From assembly GCA_965219175.1 (NCBI GenBank), contig CBDCNI010000001.1:3224001-3288000 (forward strand): 64,000 nucleotides of DNA, given 5' to 3'. A program made the position numbers and the translations under genes. Below are positions 9,104 to 17,550 of the stretch, piece by piece. Under the pieces are notes generated by a model. That model was not told the origin of the DNA, did no database searches, and worked only from the letters and a program-made list of their open reading frames with translations. Source of the DNA: JBBPZK01 sp965219175. GTDB lineage: Bacteria; Actinomycetota; Rubrobacteria; Rubrobacterales; Rubrobacteraceae. Every line of letters starts with the position of its first letter. Position 1 is the first letter of the stretch.

Positions 9104-9835
9104 TCACTGACGGGCCTCTACGAGTACCACGTCGAAGAAGCCGGGCTGGAAATCCGCGACCCCTTCCCAGTAAACCGAATCGTCCTCGAAGCCAGGCGTC
9201 TGGATAAGGGAATCGAGACCTTCAAGTGAGTTCCAGGTTCCAAGGTTGATGACCTCCAACCCGTCCACGCTGCGATGAAAGTTGATCGAGAGCAGGCCGG
9301 GGGTGCCGAAGGAATCGGGCCCGTGCTCCCGCGCCAAGTCGAGCATGCGATCCTGGTTTTCCTGGGTAACTCTGAAGATGCCGAAGTGGGCGAACGGTGT
9401 TTGATCCAGGGACAATAACGTGGGCGAACTTTTCGAGTCGGCCGAGCCCGTGAACTCTACCGCGTAGGTGCGGGAGTCCAGTGTCTTGAACGCCGACAGG
9501 GCGTCTGCGAGAGACCACGCTTCCGGGACCGCAACGGGCGCGGAACCGTCGGCCGTCAGCCTCCACTGAGAATAGGAGGAGATCCCGCCACTGCCGATGT
9601 CCTGAAGAAACTTTGAGGGGGCGAGCCCGCTGGGCTCGTGACCGCGAAGGAGGACCGCCGCCACGAACTCGGGGTTCTCCCTCCACTCTTTGGTGACGTG
9701 GTCCGTGGCCCGCTCGACGGCCTCCTGCTGCTGTCCAGCCGAAACCTCAAAGCGTTCGATAACGGTCACGACGTCCTGATCCCGAAGGATACGGACAGTT
9801 GCTTCGGAACTAGACGTAGATGGTTCGTCGTTCAT
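9104..9835 (-). CDS. protein with two ABM-like (dimeric alpha/beta barrel) domains
   Basis: The 243-residue protein appears to hold two repeats of a ferredoxin-like ABM fold. The first begins VVTVIERFEVSAGQQQEAVE and the second PFAHFGIFRVTQENQDRML, each with a later Trp-containing strand (SYSQWRL, NLGTWNS). The ABM family includes antibiotic-biosynthesis monooxygenases and haem-degrading enzymes, but many members have unknown roles. It starts two bases after the stop of the alpha/beta hydrolase gene, so the pair is an operon. The family call is moderate; no active site can be named. Confidence 0.55.
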   Translation of the reverse strand: MNDEPSTSSSEATVRILRDQDVVTVIERFEVSAGQQQEAVERATDHVTKEWRENPEFVAAVLLRGHEPSGLAPSKFLQDIGSGGISSYSQWRLTADGSAPVAVPEAWSLADALSAFKTLDSRTYAVEFTGSADSKSSPTLLSLDQTPFAHFGIFRVTQENQDRMLDLAREHGPDSFGTPGLLSINFHRSVDGLEVINLGTWNSLEGLDSLIQTPGFEDDSVYWEGVADFQPGFFDVVLVEARQ

Positions 9836-9837
9836 TT

Positions 9838-10785
9838 CTAGCTCCTTGTCGTTGATTTGTCGTTGGTTTGATTCACGTTTGCTGTTACTCCGGTCAGATC
9901 GTCTCTTCCCCCGTCACCGTCAGAGGTTTGCTCGCCGAAAAAGCCGAGCAGCTGCTCGGCCAGGTATTGTGGACGTTCATCCGGGACGAAGTGACCGCAG
10001 CGCTCGATCACGCCACCACGCACGTCTTCTGCGGCACCCTCCAGGGACGCGGCCACGAAACCGCCCGCGCTAAGTTCTCCGCCAAGCGCCAGCACGGGCA
10101 TCGGCAACTTCTTCCTGGCAAGTTCCTTGTTCTGAGCGACATCCTCGGAGAACGCCCGGTAGTACTCGAACCCACCCCGCAGGCCGCCGGGCGCCGAGTA
10201 GCAACGCACGTACTCGTCCACGTCCTCCTCGCTTATGGCGGTTGGGTCGTAGGAGTAATTGCGGTAGAAGTACGATAGGTACTCGCGCTCCCTGCCCGAG
10301 ACGAGCATCTCTGTCACGTCGCGAGCCGTGTGGAAAACCATATGCCAGGCTAGCGAGAGATCGTCGAAGCCGCCGATGCCCGGGACCGGTGACTCCACCA
10401 GCGTTAGCGCACGCACGGCCTCGGGGTGGGACGCGGCCAGGGCGTAGGCTACCCAGACGCCGATGTCGTGTCCGACGAGGTAGAAGCGCTCGAAGCCCAG
10501 GCTCTGTACAAGTTGGCGAACGTCCTCCGCCACGGTGCGCCCATCGTAACCGCCTTGCGGTTTTTCCGAGTCCCCGAAACCGCGCATATCCGGTGCTATT
10601 ACGGTGTGGCTCTCGGCGAGCAGCGGCATCAGCTTGTGCCACGCGTGCGACGTCTGCGTCCAGCCGTGCAGCAAGACGACCGGGTCTCCTTTTCCTCCTA
10701 TTACGTAGTGAAGCCTCACCCCGTTGGCCTCCGCAGTGTGGTGCGACGGTCTCGTTACTCTTTCAGAGTAGTCATTGCCTATCAT
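9838..10785 (-). CDS. alpha/beta hydrolase, epoxide hydrolase/dehalogenase-like
   Basis: This is a 315-residue alpha/beta hydrolase. The oxyanion region reads LLHGWTQTSHAWH, the nucleophile elbow is GHDIG and the catalytic His is in ERCGHFVPDERP. An Asp rather than Ser in the elbow is typical of epoxide hydrolases and haloalkane dehalogenases, so a covalent Asp-ester mechanism is likely. The ATG has a good AAGGAG site. It is the first gene of an operon with the two-domain ABM-like protein, two bases downstream. Confidence 0.85.
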   Translation of the reverse strand: MIGNDYSERVTRPSHHTAEANGVRLHYVIGGKGDPVVLLHGWTQTSHAWHKLMPLLAESHTVIAPDMRGFGDSEKPQGGYDGRTVAEDVRQLVQSLGFERFYLVGHDIGVWVAYALAASHPEAVRALTLVESPVPGIGGFDDLSLAWHMVFHTARDVTEMLVSGREREYLSYFYRNYSYDPTAISEEDVDEYVRCYSAPGGLRGGFEYYRAFSEDVAQNKELARKKLPMPVLALGGELSAGGFVAASLEGAAEDVRGGVIERCGHFVPDERPQYLAEQLLGFFGEQTSDGDGGRDDLTGVTANVNQTNDKSTTRS

Positions 10786-10831
10786 CTCGCTCCTTCCCCA
10801 AGCGCTTTCCCAAGTCGTCCCGATAACGAGC

Positions 10832-12373
10832 TCATGGTTTTGCCGCTTGTCTTGTCGGTTCTCCGGCTGACTCTTGCCTCACGTTGCCCGACAGCGGGTT
10901 GCAATGGCCGCGAACACCGCGTCTCCTGGTTCGGTGTCGGCGCGGTAAGAACAGCGACGGGATCAGCGCCACCGCGCCGAGTGCCACCGCCAACCAGAAG
11001 GTGCCCGAGTACGCTGCGGCAAGGCCCGTGGCGTTACCGTCACCCGCCCCGCCACTGAAAGCGCTTGAGGCGATGATCCGCTGGGCGAGCACAACGGCGA
11101 ATAGCGCGCTCCCGAGCGAGCTGCCCACGCGTTGGACTATCTGCAGCTCGCTGGTCGCCCGAGAGACCGCATCCTCGCTCAACGTGCTGTAGGCTGCTGA
11201 CATCGTGGGCATCATGCTGGAGCCGAAGCCGAGGCCGAGGACTACCAGCACAGCGCCCACCGACCAGTAGGAGGTGGTCGCCGTCATCCTGGTCAGGCCG
11301 AACAGCCCGCCAATTGCCAGCCCGATCCCGACCGGCACTACCCACCCCGCGCCGATACGGTCGGTCAGGCTTCCGGAGGCGCTCATGGCAGCGGCCATAC
11401 CAAAGGCCATGGGGGTGGTGAGCAGGCCGGTCGTAAGAACTTCCTCGCCGCGGACCTGCTGGAAGTAGAGCGGCATCAGCAGCATCGCCCCGAAGGTCGA
11501 CGTGCCGAGCGCGAAGGTGGTGATCGCACCGGCCGAGAACGTGCGGTTGGCGAAGAGCCTCAGGTCCAGCAGCGACGTGCGGCTCCGCAGCGACCGCAGG
11601 ACGAAGGCACCGATGAGCAATACGCTCGCCGCCGCGCTCACGAGCACTGACGCTGAGCCGAGGTCACTCAACGAGCGGACCTCGGAGACCGCAAAGATCA
11701 GGGCGGCCAGGCCCGGGGATAAGAGCAGCAGGCCGAGGAGGTCCAGACGGTCGGTGCTCTGGCCCACCGCGCGGGGCAAGAAGCGCCAGCCGAGTACGAC
11801 GGCGAGGACTCCCACAGGCACGTTTATCAGGAAGATCCAGCGCCAACTGGCCGTCTGCAACAGCGCGCCGCCCAGCACGGGGCCGACGACGGGTCCCAGG
11901 AGCAGCGGGACGCCCATCAGCGACATGACGCGTCCTACCCTCTGCGGTCCGGCGGCCCGAACCATGATCGTGGTGCCGACCGGTGTCAGCAGGCCGCCCC
12001 CGAAGCCCTGCAGGATCCTGAAGGCGATCAGCGACCCCGGGGACCACGCGAGGGCGCATAAGACCGAGGCGCCCGTGAAGACCGCGACCGCAAACAGCCA
12101 GACCCGCCGGGCGCCGAAGCGGTCAGCGGCCCAGCCGGAGATTGGTATGACGGATGCGAGGGCCAGGGTATAGCCTGAGATGATCCACTGTAAGGTCGGC
12201 AGCGTGCTATCGAGCTCGCGCGAGAGCGTGTTCAGCGCAATGTTGACGACCGTAGCGTCGAGAATGGACATCACGGCGCCGATGATCACCACGCCCGAGA
12301 CGACGAGCGTGGCCCGGTCCAGCGCACCGCCGCCCTGGGTCCCGGAACCCCCGGTAGTGGATGCCTCACTCAT
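10832..12373 (-). CDS. DHA2-family multidrug MFS transporter
   Basis: This 513-residue protein has fourteen predicted membrane segments. It shows the DHA2 (EmrB/QacA) hallmarks: a first-helix acidic motif SILDATVVNIAL, WIISGYTLALA, and the loop motif DRFGARRVW. The family exports drugs and other amphipathic compounds using the proton gradient. The hydrophilic C-terminus is Arg-rich. The ATG follows GAAGGGG. It lies in a run of co-directional small-molecule enzymes, and export of their product or substrate is a reasonable but unproven role. Confidence 0.9.
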   Translation of the reverse strand: MSEASTTGGSGTQGGGALDRATLVVSGVVIIGAVMSILDATVVNIALNTLSRELDSTLPTLQWIISGYTLALASVIPISGWAADRFGARRVWLFAVAVFTGASVLCALAWSPGSLIAFRILQGFGGGLLTPVGTTIMVRAAGPQRVGRVMSLMGVPLLLGPVVGPVLGGALLQTASWRWIFLINVPVGVLAVVLGWRFLPRAVGQSTDRLDLLGLLLLSPGLAALIFAVSEVRSLSDLGSASVLVSAAASVLLIGAFVLRSLRSRTSLLDLRLFANRTFSAGAITTFALGTSTFGAMLLMPLYFQQVRGEEVLTTGLLTTPMAFGMAAAMSASGSLTDRIGAGWVVPVGIGLAIGGLFGLTRMTATTSYWSVGAVLVVLGLGFGSSMMPTMSAAYSTLSEDAVSRATSELQIVQRVGSSLGSALFAVVLAQRIIASSAFSGGAGDGNATGLAAAYSGTFWLAVALGAVALIPSLFLPRRHRTRRRGVRGHCNPLSGNVRQESAGEPTRQAAKP

Positions 12374-12596
12374 GGTTTCTCACCCCTTCTTGCCAGCCAG
12401 GAGGTCCGGTACATTCGTCCTACTCCACGCGTGGAAATTGGTGATATATCCTCGAAAAGATCGACGAAACCCATTAGGGTGTCGCCCACGGTCGACGGCA
12501 CAGGACAATCGCTTGACCCCGGGCAGCGACCTGTCGCACTAAGTGGGATCCCGAAAGACTTATGCTCTACGAGATTAAGGATTACCATCAGGAGAC

Positions 12597-13442
12597 TCAA
12601 ACGAGATCCTCGAAAATTGATGGCGCCTCGGGTCTCCAGCCGAGCGTCTCATGGGCCCTGTGTCCGGAGAGGTTGAGATTCATCGACGGTGGCCCATCTA
12701 ATAACCCCCAAATCTCACGGACTTTTTCGGGCGAGACGCTTCGTGTGCCGGTACGGGCACCAACCGCCCGCCCAACGACTTTGGCCACATTCCGCGTCAG
12801 GACGTTCACTGTCACGGCGTTGAAGGCGGTACCGGCGGGGGCTCTCTCCATGGCCAAAACGACCAACCGGGCCAGGTCATTCACGTGCACCACAGCCCAC
12901 CGGTTCCCGCCCGTACCAATGTAGCGAGGCACCCCGGACTCGCGCGCAGCATCCATCAAGAGTTGCGAGATGGCGCCCCCGTGCCGGCCGTAGACCAGGC
13001 CAGCCCGCACGCTCACACTCCTTACGCCCCGTTGGGCGGCGTCGAGCAAGACCTTCTCCGCTTCGGCCACCGGAGCAACCTGGGGCGCCGGGTCAAGGGG
13101 CCTGTCTTCTCCAGCTTCCCTATCGCCGGTGTCGCCGTAGATGGTGGCCAAGACCACGGCCACGAACGGCTTGCCCGAGCCTTCCAGAGCACCGACTACA
13201 GTCTTTACGGCTTCCCCGTCCAACGGTGCAGTGTAGACGACCGCCTCTGTCACCCATGCTGCTTCCGCTATGCTCTCAGGGTCTTGCAAGTCTCCCCGAT
13301 ATACCTGATAGCCTCTTTTCTCCAGTTTAGCCGCGGATTTTTCGGAGCGGGCGAGTCCTACAATCTCGTGACCCGCCTGTTTGAGCTTCTCGGCAACGGC
13401 GGTGCCGATGTAGCCGGTTGCTCCTATGTGGAATATCCTCAT
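12597..13442 (-). CDS. NAD-dependent epimerase/dehydratase-type protein
   Basis: A 281-residue extended-SDR or NAD(P)H-binding protein that begins MRIFHIGATGYIGTAVAEKL, with the GxxGxxG Rossmann signature. The usual YxxxK is not obvious; a YGRHG motif lies near residue 150. It resembles NAD-dependent epimerases and atypical SDRs that act on small molecules, and the substrate is unknown. The ATG is preceded by a weak AGGGAG twelve bases away. Confidence 0.78.
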   Translation of the reverse strand: MRIFHIGATGYIGTAVAEKLKQAGHEIVGLARSEKSAAKLEKRGYQVYRGDLQDPESIAEAAWVTEAVVYTAPLDGEAVKTVVGALEGSGKPFVAVVLATIYGDTGDREAGEDRPLDPAPQVAPVAEAEKVLLDAAQRGVRSVSVRAGLVYGRHGGAISQLLMDAARESGVPRYIGTGGNRWAVVHVNDLARLVVLAMERAPAGTAFNAVTVNVLTRNVAKVVGRAVGARTGTRSVSPEKVREIWGLLDGPPSMNLNLSGHRAHETLGWRPEAPSIFEDLV

Positions 13443-13488
13443 GCTGCGTCACACTCCCTGTAGCTTACGGTTGCCCGGTGACGATCCA

Positions 13489-14307
13489 CTAAACTCTCCG
13501 GTAACGCCAGACGGCCAGAGGCACGAAGACGATGAGGATTCCAGCTATCCAGACGAACGCCGGCCAAACGGGACCGCCGAGTTGGCCGCCCAGGACCAGA
13601 GAGCGCAGGGCGTCCACTATGACGGTGATCGGATTTATCTTTGTGAAAACCTGAAGCCAGCCGGGCATCGAGTTTACCGGGACAAACACCGAGGAGGCGA
13701 AGATCAGGGGAAAGACCCAGAGCAAGCCAATGCTCTGAACCGATTCGGGATCCCGGATCAGGAGCCCTATGGCGGCCGAGATCCACGAGAAGGCGAACCC
13801 GAAGAGCAGGACCAGCGCCACGGCCCCCACAGCTCCCAAGAATCCGTTCTGAAAGCGGAAACCGATCAAGTACCCTATCCCAACCATCAACAGCACCACG
13901 AAGAGGTTTCGAACCGAGTCCGAGATGGTCCGGCCGGCGAGCACCGCCGAGCGGGCCACGGGAAGGGACCTGAAGCGGTCGATCACGCCATTCGAGAGAT
14001 CGTCGGCGAGCCCTACCCCGGTCTGGGTGGCTCCGAAGACTACAGTTTGAACGAATATGCCGGGCAAGAGGTAGTCGATATAGCTCACCCCAGGCGCCTG
14101 GATCGCGCCCCCTATGGCGCCGCCGAAGACGTAGGTGAAGAGCAATATGAAGATGACCGGCTGGAGCGTAACGCCTACGAGAAGCGTCGGCACCCGTAAG
14201 TAGCGGGTGAGGCTGCGCCGGGCCATTACCAGGGAGTCGGAGAAGGCCCAGCGGATCTCTTCGAGGTACGATGGCGAGGCCTGCGATGGTTCGGTTTTAG
14301 TACTCAT
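13489..14307 (-). CDS. ABC-2 type permease, DrrB-like
   Basis: A 272-residue membrane protein with six hydrophobic segments in the layout of ABC-2 exporters (DrrB/NodJ type). It contains FRSLPVARSAVLAGRTISDS, the conserved DrrB stretch. Its start ATG is four bases after the ATPase stop, and its ribosome site (AAGGAGG) lies inside the last ATPase codons, so translation is coupled. With the upstream ATPase it forms a DrrAB-like exporter for drugs, lipids or polyketides. Confidence 0.9.
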   Translation of the reverse strand: MSTKTEPSQASPSYLEEIRWAFSDSLVMARRSLTRYLRVPTLLVGVTLQPVIFILLFTYVFGGAIGGAIQAPGVSYIDYLLPGIFVQTVVFGATQTGVGLADDLSNGVIDRFRSLPVARSAVLAGRTISDSVRNLFVVLLMVGIGYLIGFRFQNGFLGAVGAVALVLLFGFAFSWISAAIGLLIRDPESVQSIGLLWVFPLIFASSVFVPVNSMPGWLQVFTKINPITVIVDALRSLVLGGQLGGPVWPAFVWIAGILIVFVPLAVWRYRRV

Positions 14308-14311
14308 GACT

Positions 14312-15367
14312 TCAAGCCTCCTTCGTCGTAGCGGCGTCTTCGGGCATGTTCGCTTTCAGGTCTTCCTCGTTCGGGTTCTCTCCGTCGGAGTCTTTCTCTT
14401 CTTCGTCTTGCTCGGAGCCGGTGGCCCGCCCCGTCAGGGAGAGAAAGACGTCGTCCAGGGTTGGGCTACGGATCGTCGCGTCGTCTATTTTTATGTCTGA
14501 ACCGTCGAGGCGTCGCACGACCTCGGAGATCAAACCGGGCTCCTTATGAACCGGGAGCGTTAAGAGATCACCCTCGACCTGAGCCTCATCCTCCCCGAGC
14601 GGGGCGAGGACCCGGACGGCTTCACCGGCGTCTTGCTGACGGCAGAGGGTTACCTCCAGCCGCTCGCCACCGTAGCGGCTCTTTAGCTCCTGGCTGGTAC
14701 CCTTGGCGATCACACGTCCCTCGTCTATGACCGCGATACGTTCGGCGAGCCGGTCGGCCTCCTCCAGATACTGGGTGGTCAGCACGATCGTGGTACCGCC
14801 CTCGGCGAGTTCCCCGATAACCTCCCACATCCCGTTGCGACTCGAAGGGTCCAGACCCGTGGTCGGCTCGTCGAGAAAGAGTACCCGGGGCTCTCCGACG
14901 AGGCTCGCTCCGAGGTCGAGCCTGCGGCGCATCCCACCCGAGTAACCACTGACGGCACGGTCCGCCGCGTCCGACAGGCCGAAGCGTTCCAGAACGTCCT
15001 TTGCCCGCTGGCGAACCTGCGTGCGTGGGAGATGGTAGAGCTTGCCCACCATCTCAAGGTTCTCTCTGCCGGTCAGGTTTTCGTCCACGGCGGCGTACTG
15101 GCCGGCGAGTCCGATGTTCTGCCGCAACTGTCGGGCTTGGCGCACCACGTCGAAGCCGGCCACCGAGGCGCGTCCCGTGTCGGGACTCAAGAGCGTGGTA
15201 AGGACCCGTACCAGGGTCGTCTTGCCCGCGCCGTTGGGACCGAGCAGCCCGAAGACAGCTCCGCCCTCGATCTCCAGGTCCACGTCCTGCAGCGCCCGCA
15301 CCTCCCCGAAGCTCTTGCTCACACCTTCCACCGTTACGCCCGCCGGGTTATCCGTAGAATTAACCAA
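14312..15367 (-). CDS. ABC transporter ATPase, DrrA-like
   Basis: A 351-residue ATPase: Walker A GPNGAGKTT, signature YSGGMRRRLDLGASL and Walker B VLFLDEPTTGLD. The DrrA-type C-terminal domain (about 230-310) is present, with the FLSLTGR end motif. It has an unusually acidic tail of about 35 residues (QDEEEKDSDGE), not typical of the family. The start is TTG after GAGAGGTG. It is the first gene of the two-gene exporter operon. Confidence 0.92.
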   Translation of the reverse strand: MVNSTDNPAGVTVEGVSKSFGEVRALQDVDLEIEGGAVFGLLGPNGAGKTTLVRVLTTLLSPDTGRASVAGFDVVRQARQLRQNIGLAGQYAAVDENLTGRENLEMVGKLYHLPRTQVRQRAKDVLERFGLSDAADRAVSGYSGGMRRRLDLGASLVGEPRVLFLDEPTTGLDPSSRNGMWEVIGELAEGGTTIVLTTQYLEEADRLAERIAVIDEGRVIAKGTSQELKSRYGGERLEVTLCRQQDAGEAVRVLAPLGEDEAQVEGDLLTLPVHKEPGLISEVVRRLDGSDIKIDDATIRSPTLDDVFLSLTGRATGSEQDEEEKDSDGENPNEEDLKANMPEDAATTKEA

Positions 15368-15495
15368 GAGTCACCTCTCTCCGTTCGTCGAGAGGACCGG
15401 GAAGCCGTCCACCAGGTACTGACCGGGAGGCGGATTCGCGTCCTGAGTTCTGGGATTTACTAAAAAGCTCTGGGCAAAAAGACCTTCACTCATGC

Positions 15496-15756
15496 TTACA
15501 CCAACACATTATCCACGTAGCAGTAGCGCCAGTTCTCACCAGGTTCGAACGAGGCGACGATTGGGTGGGTGGTGCTCTGGAAGTGCTTCGTAGCGTGCCT
15601 GTTCTCCGACGAGTCGCAGCATCCCACGTGCCCGCAGATCAGGCACTCCCTCAAGTGGACCCAGGTATCGCCCATCTTCAGGCACTCCTCGCAGCCCTCG
15701 GCGCTAGGGCTCACGTCGTTTATCTGATCCAGGTGTGCGCATTGAGTAGCCATTTT
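15496..15756 (-). CDS. UBP-type zinc finger protein
   Basis: An 86-residue protein starting MATQCAHLDQ. The Cys/His spacing (CEECL, CLICGHVGCCD, HATKHF, THPIVASFE) is that of a UBP zinc finger, a small domain known in eukaryotic deubiquitinases and also found as free-standing proteins in actinobacteria. It probably binds zinc; the bacterial role is unknown. The ATG at 15756 follows AAGGGGG; the frame is open further upstream but would run into the preceding gene. It is the third gene of a redox operon. Confidence 0.85.
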   Translation of the reverse strand, partial: KMATQCAHLDQINDVSPSAEGCEECLKMGDTWVHLRECLICGHVGCCDSSENRHATKHFQSTTHPIVASFEPGENWRYCYVDNVLV

Positions 15757-15764
15757 GTTCCCCC

Positions 15765-16352
15765 TTACGCTGTCGTGGTCGGGCGACTGTTGTCCTGCCA
15801 AGTAGCTTTCTTAGAGGGTTCGGCCTCTTCGATGGCGGCCAACAGCGTCGTGAGGTCGTAGGAACCGTCGTGGCGGAGGCCATTGATGAAGAAAGTCGGC
15901 GTCCCTTCCACGCCGCTCTCCAGGCCGCTCTGAACGTCCTCGTTTATCCGCCTAGCATGAACGTGGCCGGCCACTTCGCGCTCGAACCGTGCCGGCTCCA
16001 GTCCTACCTGCTCCGCATAGCGCGCGAGATCGGTATCTTCCAAATGATGCTGATGCTCGAACAGGACGTCGTACATCTCCCAGAACTTTCCCTGCATGGC
16101 TGCCGCCTCCGCTGCCTCGGAAGCGTGCTGGGCGTGCGGATGCACCTGGGCAAGCGGGAAGTTGCGAAAAGCATAGCGCAGCCGGTCGCCAAATTCCTGA
16201 CGTAGCCTGTGCACTATGGGCCGTGCCCTGCGCGTGTAGGGGCACTCGAAGTCACCATACATAACCAGCGTGAGGGGAGCGTCCGCAGGTCCCTGCGCGT
16301 GGTCCCTATCGCTAATCGCGGAGGTGAGTCGATGATCTCGAAGACGTTCCAT
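15765..16352 (-). CDS. DsbA/thioredoxin-fold protein with a single active-site Cys
   Basis: A 195-residue DsbA-like protein: LTLVMYGDFECPYTRRARP near residues 30-48, then long helices and the cis-Pro stretch GVEGTPTFFINGLRHDG. The family active site is normally CPYC. Here it is CPYT, so only one cysteine remains and a dithiol oxidase role is unlikely; a monothiol, peroxidatic or binding role is possible. No signal peptide is seen. The ATG at 16352 follows GAGGAAG and lies 13 bases after the superoxide dismutase stop, indicating an operon. Confidence 0.82.
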   Translation of the reverse strand: MERLRDHRLTSAISDRDHAQGPADAPLTLVMYGDFECPYTRRARPIVHRLRQEFGDRLRYAFRNFPLAQVHPHAQHASEAAEAAAMQGKFWEMYDVLFEHQHHLEDTDLARYAEQVGLEPARFEREVAGHVHARRINEDVQSGLESGVEGTPTFFINGLRHDGSYDLTTLLAAIEEAEPSKKATWQDNSRPTTTA

Positions 16353-16365
16353 TATGTCGTCTTCC

Positions 16366-16998
16366 TCATGAGTGGCCGATCTCATACCGCCGAGCGACCT
16401 CGTCCCAGTTCACGACATTCCAGAACGCTTCTATGTACTCGGGACGGCGGTTCTGATATTTCAGGTAATAAGCGTGTTCCCAGCAGTCGAGGCCCAGAAT
16501 AGGAGTCTTCTCGTCCATCAAAGGCGAGTCCTGATTGGATGTAATCTCTATGGAGAGCGAACGATCGGAATTCACTATAAGCCAGCACCAACCCGAGCCA
16601 AACACTGACCCCGGAGCCGCTGCCGACGCGAACTGCTCCTTGAATCCACCTAAAGAGTCAAATGACCACCGGATCGCCTCTTCGAGGTCTCCCTCCGGTT
16701 CGCCGCCGCCTCCCTGATCGCTAGGAGCAAGAACCTGCCAGAACATCGAGTGGTTGGCGTGGCCGCCGCCGTTATTGCGAACCGCCCGGCGAATGTCCTC
16801 CGGTACGGAGTCTATGTCGGCCAGTAGCTCGTCTACGTTGCCGGGATCTGCGTCCGGGTGCTGCTCCAGGGCGGAGTTTAGGTTTGTGACGTAGGTGTTG
16901 TGGTGCTTGTCGTGGTGCAACCTCATAGTCTGCTCGTCTATGTACGGCTCCAGCGCATCGTAACCATACGGTAGGTCCGGCAGTTCGTAACTAGCCAT
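16366..16998 (-). CDS. sodA: Fe/Mn superoxide dismutase
   Basis: A 210-residue Fe/Mn-type superoxide dismutase. The metal ligands are all visible: the His in MRLHHDKHHNTYV near residue 28, the His in HANHSMFW near 81, and Asp and His in GLDCWEHAYYLKYQN near 165-170. It converts superoxide to peroxide and oxygen in the cytoplasm. Whether it uses Fe or Mn cannot be settled by eye. The start has AAAGGAG. It leads an operon with the DsbA-like and zinc-finger genes, suggesting a shared oxidative-stress or thiol role. Confidence 0.95.
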   Translation of the reverse strand: MASYELPDLPYGYDALEPYIDEQTMRLHHDKHHNTYVTNLNSALEQHPDADPGNVDELLADIDSVPEDIRRAVRNNGGGHANHSMFWQVLAPSDQGGGGEPEGDLEEAIRWSFDSLGGFKEQFASAAAPGSVFGSGWCWLIVNSDRSLSIEITSNQDSPLMDEKTPILGLDCWEHAYYLKYQNRRPEYIEAFWNVVNWDEVARRYEIGHS

Positions 16999-17550
16999 CT
17001 TCTCTCCTTTCGAAGTCTTTGTTCAGGTGGTTTCAGAAGCCCGTCTGCGTGTGGAACTCGCTTGTACGTTCGAGGAAGGCCTTCTCCGTCTGAACCTGCG
17101 CCTCGCCGGCCGCAGCCACGAGGACAACGATCCGGCCAGGTCCGGGGGACCATTTGGCTTCCCACGACTCTCGGTATTTTTAGCCTCCAGTAGGTCGATT
17201 CTCATAACTCTTACGCGACCTAGGCTACCGCCACGGCGTGGCAAGAGCGTGGCACGAACCGTGTCAGGCGCCGCGCCTCAAGGTACTGTCGCCGTTTGCT
17301 CGTGACTACCACTACTCTTTCGTTGACTGCTGTTATCTCCGGGTTCCTCCTCTCCCGGCCCGGACGAATAGATCGGACACGACGCCGATGGCCAGATACA
17401 ACATGGGCATGTGGTGGATCGAGAAGCAGTCGATCCACCACATGCCCGCATTCATATTGTTCTTCGCTTTTCGACGCTACTTCTTGGATGGACCTTCCTG
17501 CACGGTCGTGCCTACGCCTGTCCCGGAGACCGAAGAGGGTCTCCTAGTGA
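16999..17550. other. gene-free stretch with one large hairpin
   Basis: About 550 bases between the superoxide dismutase start and the end of the NmrA-like gene. Short open frames on both strands show no motif or convincing ribosome site. The only clear element is the 43-base hairpin at 17405-17447, listed separately. The promoter of the sod operon must lie near 17000-17050, but I see no confident boxes. Confidence 0.5.
17405..17447. repeat. perfect 18-bp inverted repeat with 7-base loop
   Basis: The arm GGGCATGTGGTGGATCGA at 17405-17422 is followed by a 7-base spacer and its exact complement at 17430-17447. It stands in an otherwise empty region about 100 bases beyond the stop of the minus-strand NmrA-like gene, with no T-run on either side, so it is not a standard intrinsic terminator. 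It could be a processed RNA hairpin, a recombination or protein-binding site, or the remains of a small palindromic element. Confidence 0.8.
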
